DNA of 64,000 nt from Prorocentrum cordatum (GCA_963575745.1 CAUYUJ010022093.1:192831-256830), one strand, 5' to 3'. Counted from the first letter of the stretch, positions 31,801 to 44,652 are shown. Notes: generated by a model not told the origin, from the letters alone. Made by a program: numbers and translations.

Positions 31801-34490
31801 AACAAGGTTGAGCGAGGGAGCCACGATGGGGTGACGTCAGCGTGCACGGATCCTTGCGGCGAGCGGTGCACCACTAGCCACAGGTGCGGGCACGGCCTGG
31901 GCCAGCCGCTGCCAAACTGTGGCAAGTCATGCACGGGAGCACACCTGCGACCCAGAGTCCGAGCACGGCCGCAGCGACCTCCGGGCGGGCACTCCAGCCA
32001 ACGAAGCGGGGCGTACCTCAACCACGGAGACCGCCTGAGCAACGTAGAGACCCTCTGACGAAAAGCCCAAGCCCAGGGTCGCTCCCAGGGAAGGCGGAGA
32101 GGCGCGGCTGAAGGCCGAAGTATATTGGGGAAACCCAGGGATAAGGCTGCCCGCTGGAGGGCCGGGTCACGGCCACACCAGGAGAAGCCAGAGTGAATTA
32201 GGGTGCGGTTCTGGACAGTGACGAGGCGAAGCCATCTTTGCGTCGGTCACAGAGCCGCGAGGCCGGGGGACGAAGTCCGCCAGGGCCAGAGGTGAAAACA
32301 ACTACAGCGGGGCCAGGGGCCAACTATGGCCTGCACGCAACACGCCCCAGCGCTGCCATGCAGACGGTATTGCTGGTAAACACACTTGGGTCCAAAGGCA
32401 GGAAGTGCGTGTACCAGGGAGGGCGGCAGAAGGCCGCCACACGAGTAACGTAACCCAGGGAGGCAGCTGAAGGCTGCACAGAGTGTGGAAAACGGACGCT
32501 GCCCCTGAAACTTAGGTGACGACCTTCCACTGTTTCTGGTCCTTCCTGGGCGCGCGGCGATCAGCGTGGCCCTTCGCCGCCTGGCGCCCCCTGCCCGCGC
32601 CGTCACTTCCACCCAGGTACTGAAGCCGCAGCTGCGCCCAGTCAACGCCGAGGTCCAGCGCGTCGCCTATGGCCCGCACGTCGCAGTTATGGCTGCGGAA
32701 GGAGGACAGGAAATTGACGCACGTTCGCTGGTCGTGCCGCCGCGGGTCGAGCGCGCCTTTGCTGCCAGGCATGGCGCGCTGCTGGGCGAACGCGTGCCAG
32801 GCGCCTGTGAACCTCGCTCCCAGGGTGACCTGAAGCCGCTTTATCGTCTCGCCAGGTGTCTCCCCGGGGGGGTCCCACTGGATGCCGCCGATCTTAGCTT
32901 TATATAGCTGCTGCCCCGTGTCTGGGTCTAAAGGTTCTGGACAGTGACGCGCGGCGGGACCCGCTGCCAGGGGCGGGGTGGTCAGCGGCTGGTCCTCGGC
33001 GCGGCGCCTGCTGCTGCTTCAGCGGCTGCTGCTGCTGCGTCCGCCGCCTGCCGTCAGCCGCCCACCAGACCCGCCAGCGCGGTCGGCGTCGCTACGGGCC
33101 AGGTTTGGGCCCGGGGGCGGCGGGGAGGCTGGAGGGTCGCCAGTCACAGAGGCTAGGCGGGGCGTCCACCCGCTGCCACGAGGCCGCGCTGGGGGAACGT
33201 TCCGGCCGCGCTGCCGTCGTTCCTCGGCGCTCGAGCTCGCGCCATTGCCAGGGAGGGAGGGGCCAGGGCAAGTAGTGTCAGCCAGGGGAGTGCGGCGGTG
33301 GGTGGTGGCCTGTTCCTGTTCTTGCCCATGCCCCCATTCCTGCGCTGGCGCTACTTCCGCGCCCTCCCCGCGGGCGGCCGGCAGCTCCTGCTCATCCGGC
33401 TCTTCCGGCTCCTGCTCCGCATGCTGCTCACGTTCGCTGCTCTGAGACTGTTCCGACTGGTTGGGCCCGCCGCCGGAATCGTCTATGGCTTCGCGGGGCG
33501 CGGCGGCTACTGGGGCACGGAAGCCTGGCGGGGACTTGCGGGTTGGCGCGGGCCGCGCGGTTGGCCGCCAGGTAAAGGCCGAGTCGCCTCCAGCAGCTGG
33601 GGCGGAGAGGAACGCTGCACTGTGGTAAGCGGGGGCAGGCCCCTCCCGTTGGCGCTCGCCTTCAGACCCGCGCTCGCCCTCGTCCACGAGCGCGCCCCCA
33701 TCTGTCGCAGCGTGACTTTCGCCATGTGTGGGAGTGCTGCGGGTCGCACCTGGCCCAGGCACGTTGTCAGACACCGTTTCTTTCGCCAGGACGGGAGTCG
33801 CCTTCCTCAGCGTGGACCGGCCTTCGGGAGGGAGTGGCTGCGGTTCGCTGTCCGTTCGGGCGGATTCGCCGACAGGGGAGCGAGGGCGAATTGGCGCGAA
33901 GGGACTTCTCTCGACAAGCTGGCGGATGGCCTCGACGTCCTGCCTCTGCAAGGCATGTTCGTGGTTCCCCAGCGAGGGGTCTTCGAGAGTGCCAGGGGCG
34001 GCGGCGGGCGGAGTCGCAGCGGGGCGTTGTTGGGTCTCGCCGCCAACCAGATGCATCGACAGCCCCAGGCTTTGCAAGTAATGGGCTCCGCATCGGCCGT
34101 CGGCCACGGGGATGGCCTCGGAGGCACTGGCTGGAGGGTCTGCGCCGATCGCAAACACGCGCCCGTCTGTGGCCCGCACGCACCTCCAGGAGTCAAGCGA
34201 AAATCCAATCGTGAGCGCCCGGGGCCGCTGTCAGTCACACTTTCGCGCACTCCCACGACGCGAGAACTGTAACAACTGACAGCCGCGTTTGGATTTACGA
34301 CCTCCTGGCTGTCTGTTGCGCGCGGAATGCATCCGATTTCCGCAGCGCCGTCCGCTGCATTCCGAACTGTCGTCGCGATGCTGTTGCCAAGAGAGCGCGC
34401 CCTTTCGGGCGCATATTCGGCGTCCGCCCAGACTCTGCTCCCAGGGCGCTGGCAGGAATGAGGGGACGCAATTTCGGCCGCATCTTCCGC
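31801..34490. other. GC-rich unique and low-complexity sequence, no gene recognised
   Basis: Long overlapping open frames exist on both strands (up to 386 residues on the minus strand, 33019-34179). They are Pro/Arg/Ala/Glu-rich with no domain and are expected in DNA of this composition. The word AGCTGAAGGC and relatives, very frequent from 34.6 to 38.3 kb, first appear here (32110, 32465). Confidence 0.4.
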
Positions 34491-34499
34491 CTCAACAAC

Positions 34500-35715
34500 G
34501 AGACCGCCCCCGGGACGCTGATAGGAGTGAGGGGTTATAGGAACGCCTGCTTGGTCATTTCTTGGAGGGGAAGGCACCGGCGCGCTGTGGCTGACGACCA
34601 CCTGTTCGGGCCGTAGCACTCCCAGGGGACAACTGCAGCTGAAGGCCGCACGTTCCAGCGTGAACTCCTGGCCCTCGATGTTGCGAGGAGGCTCGAGATA
34701 TCCCTCACCATCCGCTCGGGGAGGCGTCGTGGACCTCTTCTCGGGAGGAGGCTGGTCTCCGACCGCGGGCGCTCCCTCGGCAGCACTCCCACCTGTCGCC
34801 ACGATACTGTTGCCAGGGGGGAGCAATGGGATATGACGTGGTGGCCGACAGCCCCGGCGACTGGCAGTGCGACAGCTTGAGCTCGTGCCACAACAGCTTG
34901 AGCCACAACCGCTTGAGCCTTAACAACGAGGCCGCCCCCGGAACGCTGATAGGAGTGAGGGGCTGTGAGAAAGCCTGCTCGGTTGTCTCCTGGGCGGGAA
35001 GGCACCGGCGCGCTGTGGCTGACGACCACCTGTTCGGTTTGTAGCTCTCCCAGGGGACTACTGCAGCTGAAGGCCGCACGTTCCAGCGTGAACTCCTGAC
35101 TCTCTATGCTGCGAGGAGGCTCGAGATATCCTCCATCATCCGCTCGGGGAGGCGTCGTGGACCTCCTTTCGGGAGCAGGCCGGTCTCCGAGCGCGGGCGC
35201 GCCCTCTGCGGCATTCCCGACTGTCGCCACGATACTGTTGCCAGGGGGGCACGCAATTTCGGCCGCATCTTCCGAGACCGCCCCCGGGACGCTGATAGGA
35301 GTGAGGGGTTGTAGGAGCGCCTGCTTGGTCATTCCGTGGAGGGGAAGGCACCGGCGCGCTGTGGCTGACGACCACCTGTTCGGGCCGTAGCACTCCCAGG
35401 GGACTAGTGCAGCTGAAGGCCGCACGTTCCAGCGTGAACTCCTGACCCTCGATGTTGCGACGAGGCTCGAGATGTCCTCCACCATCCGCTCGGGGAGGCG
35501 TCGTGGACCTCTTGTCGGGAGGGAGCTGGTCTCCGACCGCGGGCGCCCCCTCAGCAGCACTCCCACCTGTCGCCACGATACTGTTGCCAGGGGGGGAGCA
35601 ATGGGATATGCGGCAGTGGCCGACAGCCCCGGCGACTGGCTATGTGATAGCTTGAGCTCGCGCCGCAACAGCTTGAGCCCCAACCACATGAGCCTCAACA
35701 GATACGCCTTGGAGT
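34500..35715. repeat. Tandem repeat of about 350-430 bp, three units
   Basis: The segment with CTCCCAGGGGAC begins near 34619, 35047 and 35395, and GAGGCGTCGTGGACCTC recurs in step. Two units carry, on the minus strand, a degenerate leader-like string (GGTTGTGGCTCAAG, GTTGGGGCTCAAG) followed by a segment also found just after the spliced-leader relics at 14.7 kb. The minus-strand open frame of 474 residues (34535-35959) follows the repeat. Confidence 0.7.
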
Positions 35716-38290
35716 CTCGAGCAGAAGGCTCGCCCCGCCTGTGACTCCCGAGCTGAAGGCTCGCCCCTTCTGAAGCTGTGAGATACGCCTTGGAGACTCG
35801 AGCTGAAGGCTCGTCCCTCCTGTGATTCCCGAGCTGAAGGCTCGTCCCGTCTGTGACTGTCAGCTTGGGGGGCGGGCGAGGGACGGGAGTCCGCGGGGCG
35901 AAAGGGATGCCCAGGGAGCTGATTGGCAGCCGCGCCGCCGTCAACGTCCGTCTGCCCATTTAAAGACTCCCGGGCTACAGGCCCCTCCACTCTCGCTGCT
36001 TCGCACGGCGCTCCCCGGACTGAAGGCCCGTCTTCTGCGTGCACAACCTGGTCGCGCCCGGGGGAGGCGGCGGGCGGAAGGCGGGGGCCGTTTCGACGTA
36101 GGCCCAGGTCAGCTGGAGGGGTCGGTTGCGCGACCAGGACGGAGGCCTCCACGGTCAAGGGATCGACCCCCTCGCAGCTGAAGGCTGCTCCTCTCTGTCT
36201 TGGCGCGCCCAAGGGAGGGTGGTCGGCGGAGTGCGGGCGTGAGCCACTGGGATGTGGATCGGGGACGCGGGCGGACTGCGTTCGGTCCACCCACCCATCA
36301 TCACCGCTGCCACCCCACTGGGCAGCCTCAAGCACAGGCCATCCACCCTCGTTGGACAAGCTCCTGGGCCGATCTTCGAGAAGGCCGCCGTCACTCATGG
36401 CCACAGTCTCTGCGGCGCTCTCGGCGTCCATGGGCATCGCCTCTGGTTCTCGAGCTGAAGGCTCGCCCCTTCTGAAGCTGCGAGATACGTCTTGGAGAGC
36501 CTGTGACTCCCGAGCTGAAGGTTCGCCCCTTCTGAAGCTGCGAGATACGCCTTGGAGACTCGAGCTGGAGGCTTGTCCCTCCTGCGATTCCCGAGCTGAA
36601 GGCTCGTCCCGTCTGCGACTGTCAGCTCGGGGGGCGGGTGAGGGACGGGAGTCCGCGGGATTAAAGGGATGCCCAGGGAGCTGATTGGCAGCCGCGCCGC
36701 CGTCAACGTCCATCTGCCCATTTAAAGACCCCCGGGCTACAGGCCCCTTCCACTCTCGCTGCTTCGCACGGCGCTCCCCGGACTGAAGGCCCGTCTTCTG
36801 CGTGCACAACCTGGTCGCGCCCGGGGGAGGCGGCGGGCGGAAGGCGGGAGCCGTTTTGACACAGGCTCCGGTCAGCTGGATGGGTCGGTTGCGCGACCAG
36901 GACGGAGGCCTCCACGGTCAAGGGATCGACCCCCTCGCAGCTGAAGGCTGCTCCTCTCTGTCTTGACGCGTCCAAGGGAGGGTGGTCGGCGGAGTGCGGG
37001 CGTGAGCCAATGGGATGTGGATCGGGGACGTGGGCGGACTGCGCTCGGCCCACCCACCCATCGTCACCGTTGCCACCCCACTGCGCAGCCTCAAGCACAG
37101 GCCTTCCGCCCTCGTTGGACAGGCTCCTGGGCCGATCTTCGAGAATGCCGCCGTCACTCATGACCGCAGTCTCTGCGGCGCTCTCGGCGTCCGCGGGCAT
37201 CGTCTCTGGTTCTCGAGCTGAAGGCTCGTCCCTTCTGGAGCTGTGAGATACGCCTTGGGGGCTCGAGCTGAAGGCTCGTCCCGCCTGTGACTCCCGAGCT
37301 GAAGGCTCGTCCCGTCTGCGACTGTCAACAATTTCCTCTTCCAACCCCCTATCGTCGTCGTGGTCGTGCTCGTGCTCGTGGTCGTGGTCGTGGTCGTCGT
37401 CGTCGTCGTCGAGGCGACGGCGTCCGTGGAGGTCGTCGTCGGCGGCGTCGGCGTCGTGGTGGTCAGGCTCGTCTCTTCTGAAGCTGTGAGATACGCCTTG
37501 GAGACTCGAGCTGGAGGCTCGTCCCTCCTGTGATTCCCGAACTCAGGGCTCGTCCCGTCTGCGACTGTCAGCTTGGGGGGCGGGCGAGGGACGGGAGCCC
37601 GCGGAATTAAGGGGACGCCCAGGGAGCTGATTGGCAGCCGTGCTGCCGTCAACGTCCATCTGCCCATTTAAGGACTCCCGGGCTACAGGCTCCTCAAGGA
37701 TCCACCCTCGCTGCTTTGCACGGCGCTCCCCGGGCTGAAGGCCCGTCTTCTGCGTGTACAACCTGGTCGCGCCCGGGGGAGGCGGCGGGCGGAAGGCGGG
37801 GGCCGTTTTGACGTAGGCTCAGGTCAGCTGGAGGGGTCGGTTGCGCGACCAGGACGGAGGCCTCCACGGTCAAGGGATCGACCCCCTCGCAGCTGAAGGC
37901 TGCTCCTCTCTGTCTTGACGCGTCCAAGGGAGGGCGGTCGGCGGAGTGTGGGCGTGAGCCAATGGGATGTGGATCGGGGGCGTGGGCGGACTGCGTTCGG
38001 TCCACCCGCTCATCATCACCGCTGCCACCCCACTGGGCAGCCTCAAGCACAGGCCCTCCGCCCTCGTTGGACACGCTCCTGGGCCGATCTTCGAGAATGC
38101 CGCCGTCCCTCATGACCACAGTCTCTGCGGCGCTCTCGGCGTCCATGGGCATCGTCTCTGGTTCTCGAGCTGAAGGCTCGTCCCTTCTGAAGCTGTGAGA
38201 TACGCCTTGGAGACTCGAGCTGAAGGCTCGTCCCGCCTGTGACTCCCGAGCTGAAGGCTCGTCCCGTCTGCGACTGTCAACAATTTCCTC
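35716..38290. repeat. Tandem repeat of about 760 bp, three units, rich in AGCTGAAGGCTC
   Basis: The phrase CTCCTGGGCCGATCTTCGAG occurs at about 36360, 37123 and 38079, giving spacings of about 763 and 956. The longer interval holds an extra roughly 200-bp (GTCGTG)n piece. Between units, 30-33-bp subrepeats with GAGCTGAAGGCTCGTCCC abound. Minus-strand frames translate this as '…RRDEPSARESQ…' repeats. Whether any of these is expressed cannot be decided from sequence. Confidence 0.75.
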
Positions 38291-38299
38291 TTCCAACCC

Positions 38300-38455
38300 C
38301 CTATCGTCGTCGTGGTCGTGGTCGTGCTCGTGGTCGTGGTCGTCGTCGTCGTCGCCGCGGCGACGGCGTCCGTGGAGATCGTCGTCGGCGGCGTCGGCGT
38401 CGTGGTGGTCGTGGTCGTAGCCGTCGTCGGTGTAGTCGTCGAGGTGACGGCGCCT
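38300..38455. repeat. (GTCGTG/GTCGTC)n microsatellite
   Basis: Triplet repeats of the GTC/GTG type, also present at 37345-37465. It encodes poly-Asp/His or poly-Thr and is not considered coding. Confidence 0.85.
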
Positions 38456-38459
38456 CCTG

Positions 38460-39050
38460 AAGGCCTGAGGATGCAGTAGGTGATGATGTTGGGCTCCAGC
38501 TGCACGTTCGCCATCACGCTCAGCAGTGCCACAGTCTGCAACCACTGCCGACGACTGCTTTTCTCGCACGCGCCGTTCACGGTGTCGTGCGTGTTGATGT
38601 TGGGCTCCAGCTTCACGGCCACAATCTCTCCCAGCAGCGCCACCACCTGCTGCCACAGCTGGAACCTGTTCTTCTCGCAAACGCTCTCCACAGTGCTGTT
38701 GGTGATGATGTTGGGCTCCAGCTGCATGTCCACCATCTCGCTCAGCAGCGCCATTGCCTGCTGTCACTGCCAACGCCCGCCCTTCTCGCACCAGCTGTTC
38801 TGGATGTGGTAGGTGATGATGTTGGGCTTCAGCTGCAGGAGCGCCATCTCGCTCAGCAGCGCCGCGGACTGCAACCACTGCCGACGACTGCTCTTCTCGC
38901 ACGCGCTGTTCACAGTGCCGTAGGTGATGATGTTGGGCTCCCGCTGCACGTCTGCCATCACGCTCAGCAGCGACACAATCTGCAACCACTGCCGACGACT
39001 GCTCTTTTCGTACGCGCCGTTCACAGTGACGTACGTGTTGATGTAGGGTT
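38460..39050 (-). pseudogene. Pentatricopeptide (PPR) repeat array, interrupted by one TGA
   Basis: On the minus strand there are about five and a half 35-residue repeats of the form 'LEPNIITY.TVN.ACEKSSRRQWLQ' followed by 'ALLSEM'. Repeat anchors (GATGATGTTGGGCTCCAGCT and variants on the plus strand) lie near 38482, 38594, 38704, 38815, 38926 and 39028. PPR proteins bind single-stranded RNA, mostly in chloroplasts and mitochondria, for processing or editing. An in-frame TGA at 38764-38766 splits the array into two frames (38110-38754 and 38764-39201); both sides keep the PPR pattern. The downstream end runs into the (GTC)n tract and the 5' end into Ala-rich GC sequence. The repeats are flanked by duplicated DNA, so this is probably a fragment rather than a working gene. 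Confidence 0.75.
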
Positions 39051-39640
39051 CCACCGGCGGCGGCGGCGGCGTCCGCGACGAGGCGAGACGCGGCGGCCAG
39101 GGCCGCCGAAAAGGCGGCGGCCGCCGCCGCCGGCGGAGCGGCGGGAGACAAGGCCGCAACGGCAACGGCCACGGCTGCGTCAGCGGCCGCCGACGCGGCA
39201 CGACGCGGCACGGCCGAGGGCCGAGGCCGCGGCGCTGCCGGCGGCGCCAGCGGCGCGAGCCGCGGCGCTGGCGGCGCGCGCGGCGGCCGCCGAGGCGTCG
39301 GGGGGGCCAGCGGCGGCGGCCGTGGCCCCGAGAGGGCCGGCGGCCGCGCCCGCGGCATCCAGAGGGCCGACGGCAGCAGCCCAGGCGCCGAAGGGGCGGG
39401 CGGCACCGCGGGCGCGGGCCACAGCAGCATTGCGCTGCCGCCGCCGCCGCGCCGAGACGGACTCCATCGCCCGCGGCGAGGGGCCCCGGGAGGGGGAGGC
39501 CCGAAGGGGTGACCCCTCCCGGCGCCCCGCAAGCGGCCCGCCGGTCGGGCGGCCGCCGGCCCGCGGGCGCAGCAAGCCAGCTAGGCTCCCTGGAGCCAGG
39601 GCTTGAGCCAAAAGCTACGGAGGCTGGTGGGGATACGCGA
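39051..39640. other. Extremely GC-rich Ala/Pro-coding sequence
   Basis: GCC/GGC/CGC-rich DNA gives open frames in most phases. No domain is recognised. Confidence 0.4.
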
Positions 39641-39649
39641 ATCGTCTAG

Positions 39650-41071
39650 AATTCCTTCCAAAACCTTCATCGCCAACGCGAAGACGCCGTCACCGTCGTC
39701 GGCGCGATCGGCATCGGCGCCGTCACTGGCCGCGCCGTCGTCGCTGTCACCATCGTCGGCAACATCGCTATCGTCATCGCCGTGTGTACCGTCGTCGACT
39801 TTGCCGCGATACCGCACCCGCCGCAATCGCCGACTCGCACTCAAAGGCCGCCGGCATGCGCCGAGCGGTCAGCACCGCCGCGGTCGCGTCAATCGCGACA
39901 AACTACATGGCCGCTGCGCGCGCATGCGCGGGCTGGCGCGGCCGCAGAGATGCGCCAACCAGCGACAAACGTTCATCGCAATCACCGCCGCATGACGTTG
40001 GCAAACCAAGTTGCGGGCGGCTGGGTGGGACGTTTGCGCGAGCAATGGAATGGGCAACTCACTGCGGGCAGAAATTAATTCTCCTCTCTAAAAGAAAGAT
40101 AGGCGCCCCCCCCCCCCCCCCGAAGTTAACGGGTCACCTTTTCGCATTGCAATTTGCATCTGATTCTGCCCCATCATCCATCCTAACTGTGAGTACATAC
40201 AATCCCAGCCAAACCGGCATCGCCCCCCCCCGCCATCCTCTGCAACAGATTTTGTGCGCGCGCACTCGTTCATCAAAAATCATACGGTTTCAAGAATCCC
40301 TGACAAAAAACAGTTCAAGTGCACGCGCGCGCGTCGTCGCGCGCGCATGCCGGAATCCTTCAAGAACCCTCGTTTTTTCGGATGGATCTCAAAATCTAGT
40401 TCCAAAAGAACATACAACAACACAGGGTTTCGCAACATTGGTTTTCTTCAAAAGGTTACACGCGCGCCCTTGCGAAATCTTACAAAAACCTGGGTGTTAT
40501 TCAACCTTTTCAACCACTACTACCAAACGGGCTTCGCGCGCGCGCATGTCGAAATCTTTCGAACGCACTTGCGCGCGTGCCGTCGCGAGAATCCTCTGCA
40601 ACAAATTTGACGACGAAGTGCAGGCGCGCGCGTCGTCGCGCGCGCGTGCCGAAGGATGTCAAAATCATGTGCCCCCCAAAACAACATACAAAAACACAAG
40701 GTGTCGCAATGCGGATTTTCAACAAAAGCACGCGCGCGCGCTCATGCGTCGTCGTCGTCGTCGCCGTCCTCCCTCCTCCGTCGTTGTCGTCGTCGTCGTC
40801 GTCGTCCTTTGTCGTGCCCCGTCGTCGTCGTCCTCGTCGTCTTGGCGTCGTCGTCGTTTCCGTCGTCGTTGTCGCCGTGGTCGTCCTTCCTCCCTCGTCG
40901 GCTTCGTCGGCGTTTCGTCGTTCTCCCTCCTATTTCGTCGCCGTCGTCGTCGTCGTCGCCGTCCTTCCTCCCTAGTCGTTGTCGTCGTTGCCGTCGTCGT
41001 CCTCCCCCCTCCCTCGTCGTCGTCTTCGTCGTCTTCGTCGTCGCCGTCGTCGTCGTCGCCGTCGTCGTCGC

Positions 41072-41102
<31 letters not shown>

Positions 41103-42760
41103 GGCGTCGTCGTCGTCGGCGGCGTCGTCGTCGTCGGCGTTGTCATCGTCGTCGTCGTCGTCGGCGTCGTCGTCGTCGGTGTCGTCGTTGTCGTCGTTGT
41201 CGTCGTCGTCGTCGAAATCGTTTGAGACTCGCCCGCAACGTCTACCGTGGTCGACGTTGCCATGATACCGCGCCCGCCCAAGTCGCCGACTCGCAGTGAA
41301 GTGCCCGCTGGGATGTGCCCAGCGGCCAGCGCCGCCGCGGTCGCGTCGGTCGCGCCAAACTAGCCCGCCGCTGCGCGCGCGAGCATGCGCGGGCTAGCGC
41401 GGCCGCAGAGACGCACCAGCCAAAACCCAGCACTCATCGCAATCGATCCCGCGCTGGCTTTGCAAACCAAGTTGCGGGGGGGCGGGTGGAATGATTGCGC
41501 GAATCGTGGAGTTGGCAACTTCCAGCTCGCCAAATGAATTCTTCTTTCTCGAAAGGAAATAGGTTATACCACCGCCCCACCCACGGGGTTGCAGATTCAC
41601 CTGTCCCGCATTGCAATTACATACGATTCTGCCCCATCGCCCATCCTAAATATGATTTGCGCCATCCCAGGGGGGCCGGCATCGCCACCCGCCATCCTCG
41701 ACAAAAAACCACTATGCGCGCGCACTCGTTCCTCAACAATCAACAAGTTTCAAAAATCCCTGTGCACAAAAAGAAACGAAGTGCACGCGCGCGCGTCGTC
41801 GCGCACGCCGAAAGCCCTCAAAAACCGTTACCGGCGGGACAATTTCAAAATCGAGTGCCCTAAACACATATAACAAAAACATGGTTTCGCGACGCGGGCT
41901 TTCAAAACAAACGCGCGCGCGCTCTTCCGAATTCTTTAAACAAATCATTCGTTGTTTTCAACATCTTCAGAAAGTACTACCAGACGGGCTTCGCGCGCGC
42001 ATGTCGAAATCGCTCGAGCGCCGTCGCGCGCGTGCCGTCGCGAGAACCCTGTTCAAAAAAACGAAACGAAAACACGGGGGGGTGTCGTCGCGCGCGCATG
42101 CCGGAACCCTTCGCAAACTTTCGGCCCCGTTTCCAAAGCCGAATGTCCAACATACGCTCAAAAACACATGGCTTCGCAACATCAGTTTAAGAAAAAGCTT
42201 GCGCGCGCGTTCTTGCGAACTCTGAAGAAAACACCATAGCGAACCCGTAAGAAAAGCATCGTGTGTCAAAATATTCATGGAATTCTGCAAACGGGCCTTC
42301 TGGCGCCGCATGCCGACATCATTCGCGCGCCCTTGCGCGCGCACTGGGGGTGGCACGATCCGTGTCAAACAAAACCATGCGGGCCACTTTCGCGCGTCGG
42401 CCGCGCACGCATGTCGAACTCTTTCCAAGACCTCCATCACCGACGCGAGGGCGCCGCCATCGTCATCGGTGTGGACAGCATCGGCGCCCGCGCTGGCCGC
42501 GCCTTCGTCGGTGCGAACATCGTCATGTACATCGCCACTATCATCACCGCGTCTACAGTAGTCGGCGCTGCCATGATTAGGGAGCCCACAAAGGACGTAC
42601 GCGCCCAGCTATGTACATGAACACGGCCCCTCGATTCGCGAGACCGGCCGCGTTATACGAACATTTGTGCAATGCGCGCTCTCGAAACCAGCGTGGGTTC
42701 ATGTACATGTACGTCCTTCTTTCGCTCCTGAATGATACCGCGCCCGCCCAAGTCGCCGAC
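39650..42760. repeat. Tandem segmental duplication of about 1.45 kb, two units plus a partial third
   Basis: The segments 39660-40400 and 41220-41850 align at an offset of about 1452 bp (GATACCGC(A/G)CCCGCC near 39811 and 41263). They share CAAACCAAGTTGCGGG, GATTCTGCCCCATC and CGCGCGCGTCGTCGCGCGC. A third partial copy begins near 42440 and again shows GATACCGCGCCCGCCCAAGT at 42733. Within units, 100-bp-type repeats contain CGCGCGTCGTCGCGCGCGC. Confidence 0.75.
40742..41220. repeat. (GTC)n microsatellite inside the duplication
   Basis: About 480 bases of GTC/GTT/GCC triplets with brief interruptions. Reading frames are poly-Val, poly-Ser, poly-Arg or poly-Thr artefacts. Confidence 0.9.
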
Positions 42761-42839
42761 ACTACATCGGTTACATCGCATACATTACACCACATAGATT
42801 GCACCGCATAAAATGTTTGGGGGCCATGCTGGCTAACAT

Positions 42840-44610
42840 CTGTTTGCCGATCTCTACCACTATCGAAAATGTCCCACTTTCCACGAACACTATGGATCTA
42901 TATATGTTTATATATATATATATATCTCATGGGCCAACCATCGAGACAACTATCGGGACACAGTGTGGGCACCATGTGGACAGCATCGAGACACCATCGG
43001 GGCACCATGGGGACACCATGTGGACACTATCAGGACACCATGTTGACACCATCGGGGCACTATTGCGACACAGTCGAAACACTATGTGGGCACCATCGGC
43101 ACACCATCCGAGCACCATGGAAACATCACCAGGACACATCGGAACAGCAGCCGGACACCGTCGTGGTCCGTCCGTCCACTGTTCGCCAATCGATCTCACT
43201 ATTGGCCTCGATGTAGGTACCACCATCGGTCGCACTATCGCTCTCACTTTCTGTTTGCCGATAGCACAACTTGTCTCACGATCGGTTTCACTATCGATTC
43301 CGCTATCGATCCAACTATCGATCCCACTATCTGTTCATTGATCCCAATATCGGTCTGACTGCCGATCTACCCGTCTCACGATCGACCGCGCTATCTCTCT
43401 GTCGATCTCAATATCTGGTTACCGATCTTTACAACTATCGATCGGTCCCACGATCAATGAACACTATCTGTCTAACTATCGATCACACGGGACAACCATC
43501 ATGACAATCATCGAGACATCATGTGGACACCATGTGTACAACATCAGGACACCATCGGGGCACCATGTGAACACCACGGGGACACCATCGGACCACCATC
43601 GGGACACCAGTGTGGTCCATTCGCCCTCTATTTTTCGATCGATCTCACGATCGGCGTCAATGTAGGTCTCTAAATCGATCTCACGATCTGCTTATCGATA
43701 TCACCATCGGTCTCACTATTGATCTCGCGATCGGTTCTGTTATCGATCTCACTATTCGTTTCTCGATCCCACTATCGGTCCCACTATCGATCTATCGCCC
43801 TCGCGATCGACCGCGCTCTCTCACTATCTGTTTCAATATCTGATGACCGATCAGCATTGGACTGGCCATCCGTCATTGGATCCATCTACCAGGTTGACAT
43901 GCATTGGACTTACTATCTATCTCGCAGTCGATCCCAGTATCTAGCTATCGATCGGTCGCACGATCAATCGATCTCACGAATATCTATCTATCGATCTCAG
44001 GGGACAACCATGGGGATAATCCTTGGGGCGCCATCGGGACACGAGCAGGACACCATGTGGACACCATCGGGACACCATGTGGACACCATCGAGAAAGCAT
44101 GTGGACACCATCGGGAATGTGGACACCATCGGGACACCATCAGGGCACAATCGGAGCACCATGTGGACACCTTTGGGACACCATCGCGACACCGTCGAAA
44201 CACCATGTGGACACCATATGGACACCATCGGACCACCATTGGGACACCACCAGGACACCATCGGGGCACTATTGCGACACAATCGAAACACCATGTGGAC
44301 ACCATGTGGACACCATCGAGGCATCATGTGGACGTCATCGGGACACCATCTGGAAACCATCGAGACACAAACTGGACACCATCGGGACACCCCAAAGCAA
44401 CCTTCAACCAACGGCCGAGCCACCGCCGAGCCACAAAGGGGCAACAGCAACAGTAGCAACATGTTGCCCAATGTCGCTCTGGCAACGGCGAGTACATTCC
44501 GCTCGCCCGCCAACGCAACTTCGCCTGGCCCGCCAGCGCGCACGACATGACACCGAAACCCAATTCCCGGTGGGGGTCTCCGTTTCACTTCGACCTCACC
44601 CCCCCAACCG

Positions 44611-44652
<42 letters not shown>

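Noticed and set aside
37694-38110. Nuclease or signalling protein encoded by the EPSARES repeats
   Set aside because: No motif beyond the DNA-level repeat could be found.
33019-39532. Chain of long minus-strand frames (up to 612 residues) as one giant repeat protein
   Set aside because: The frames follow the DNA tandem units, change phase between units, have no domain, and are matched by long frames on the other strand. High GC explains their length. Only the PPR part shows real protein-level conservation.
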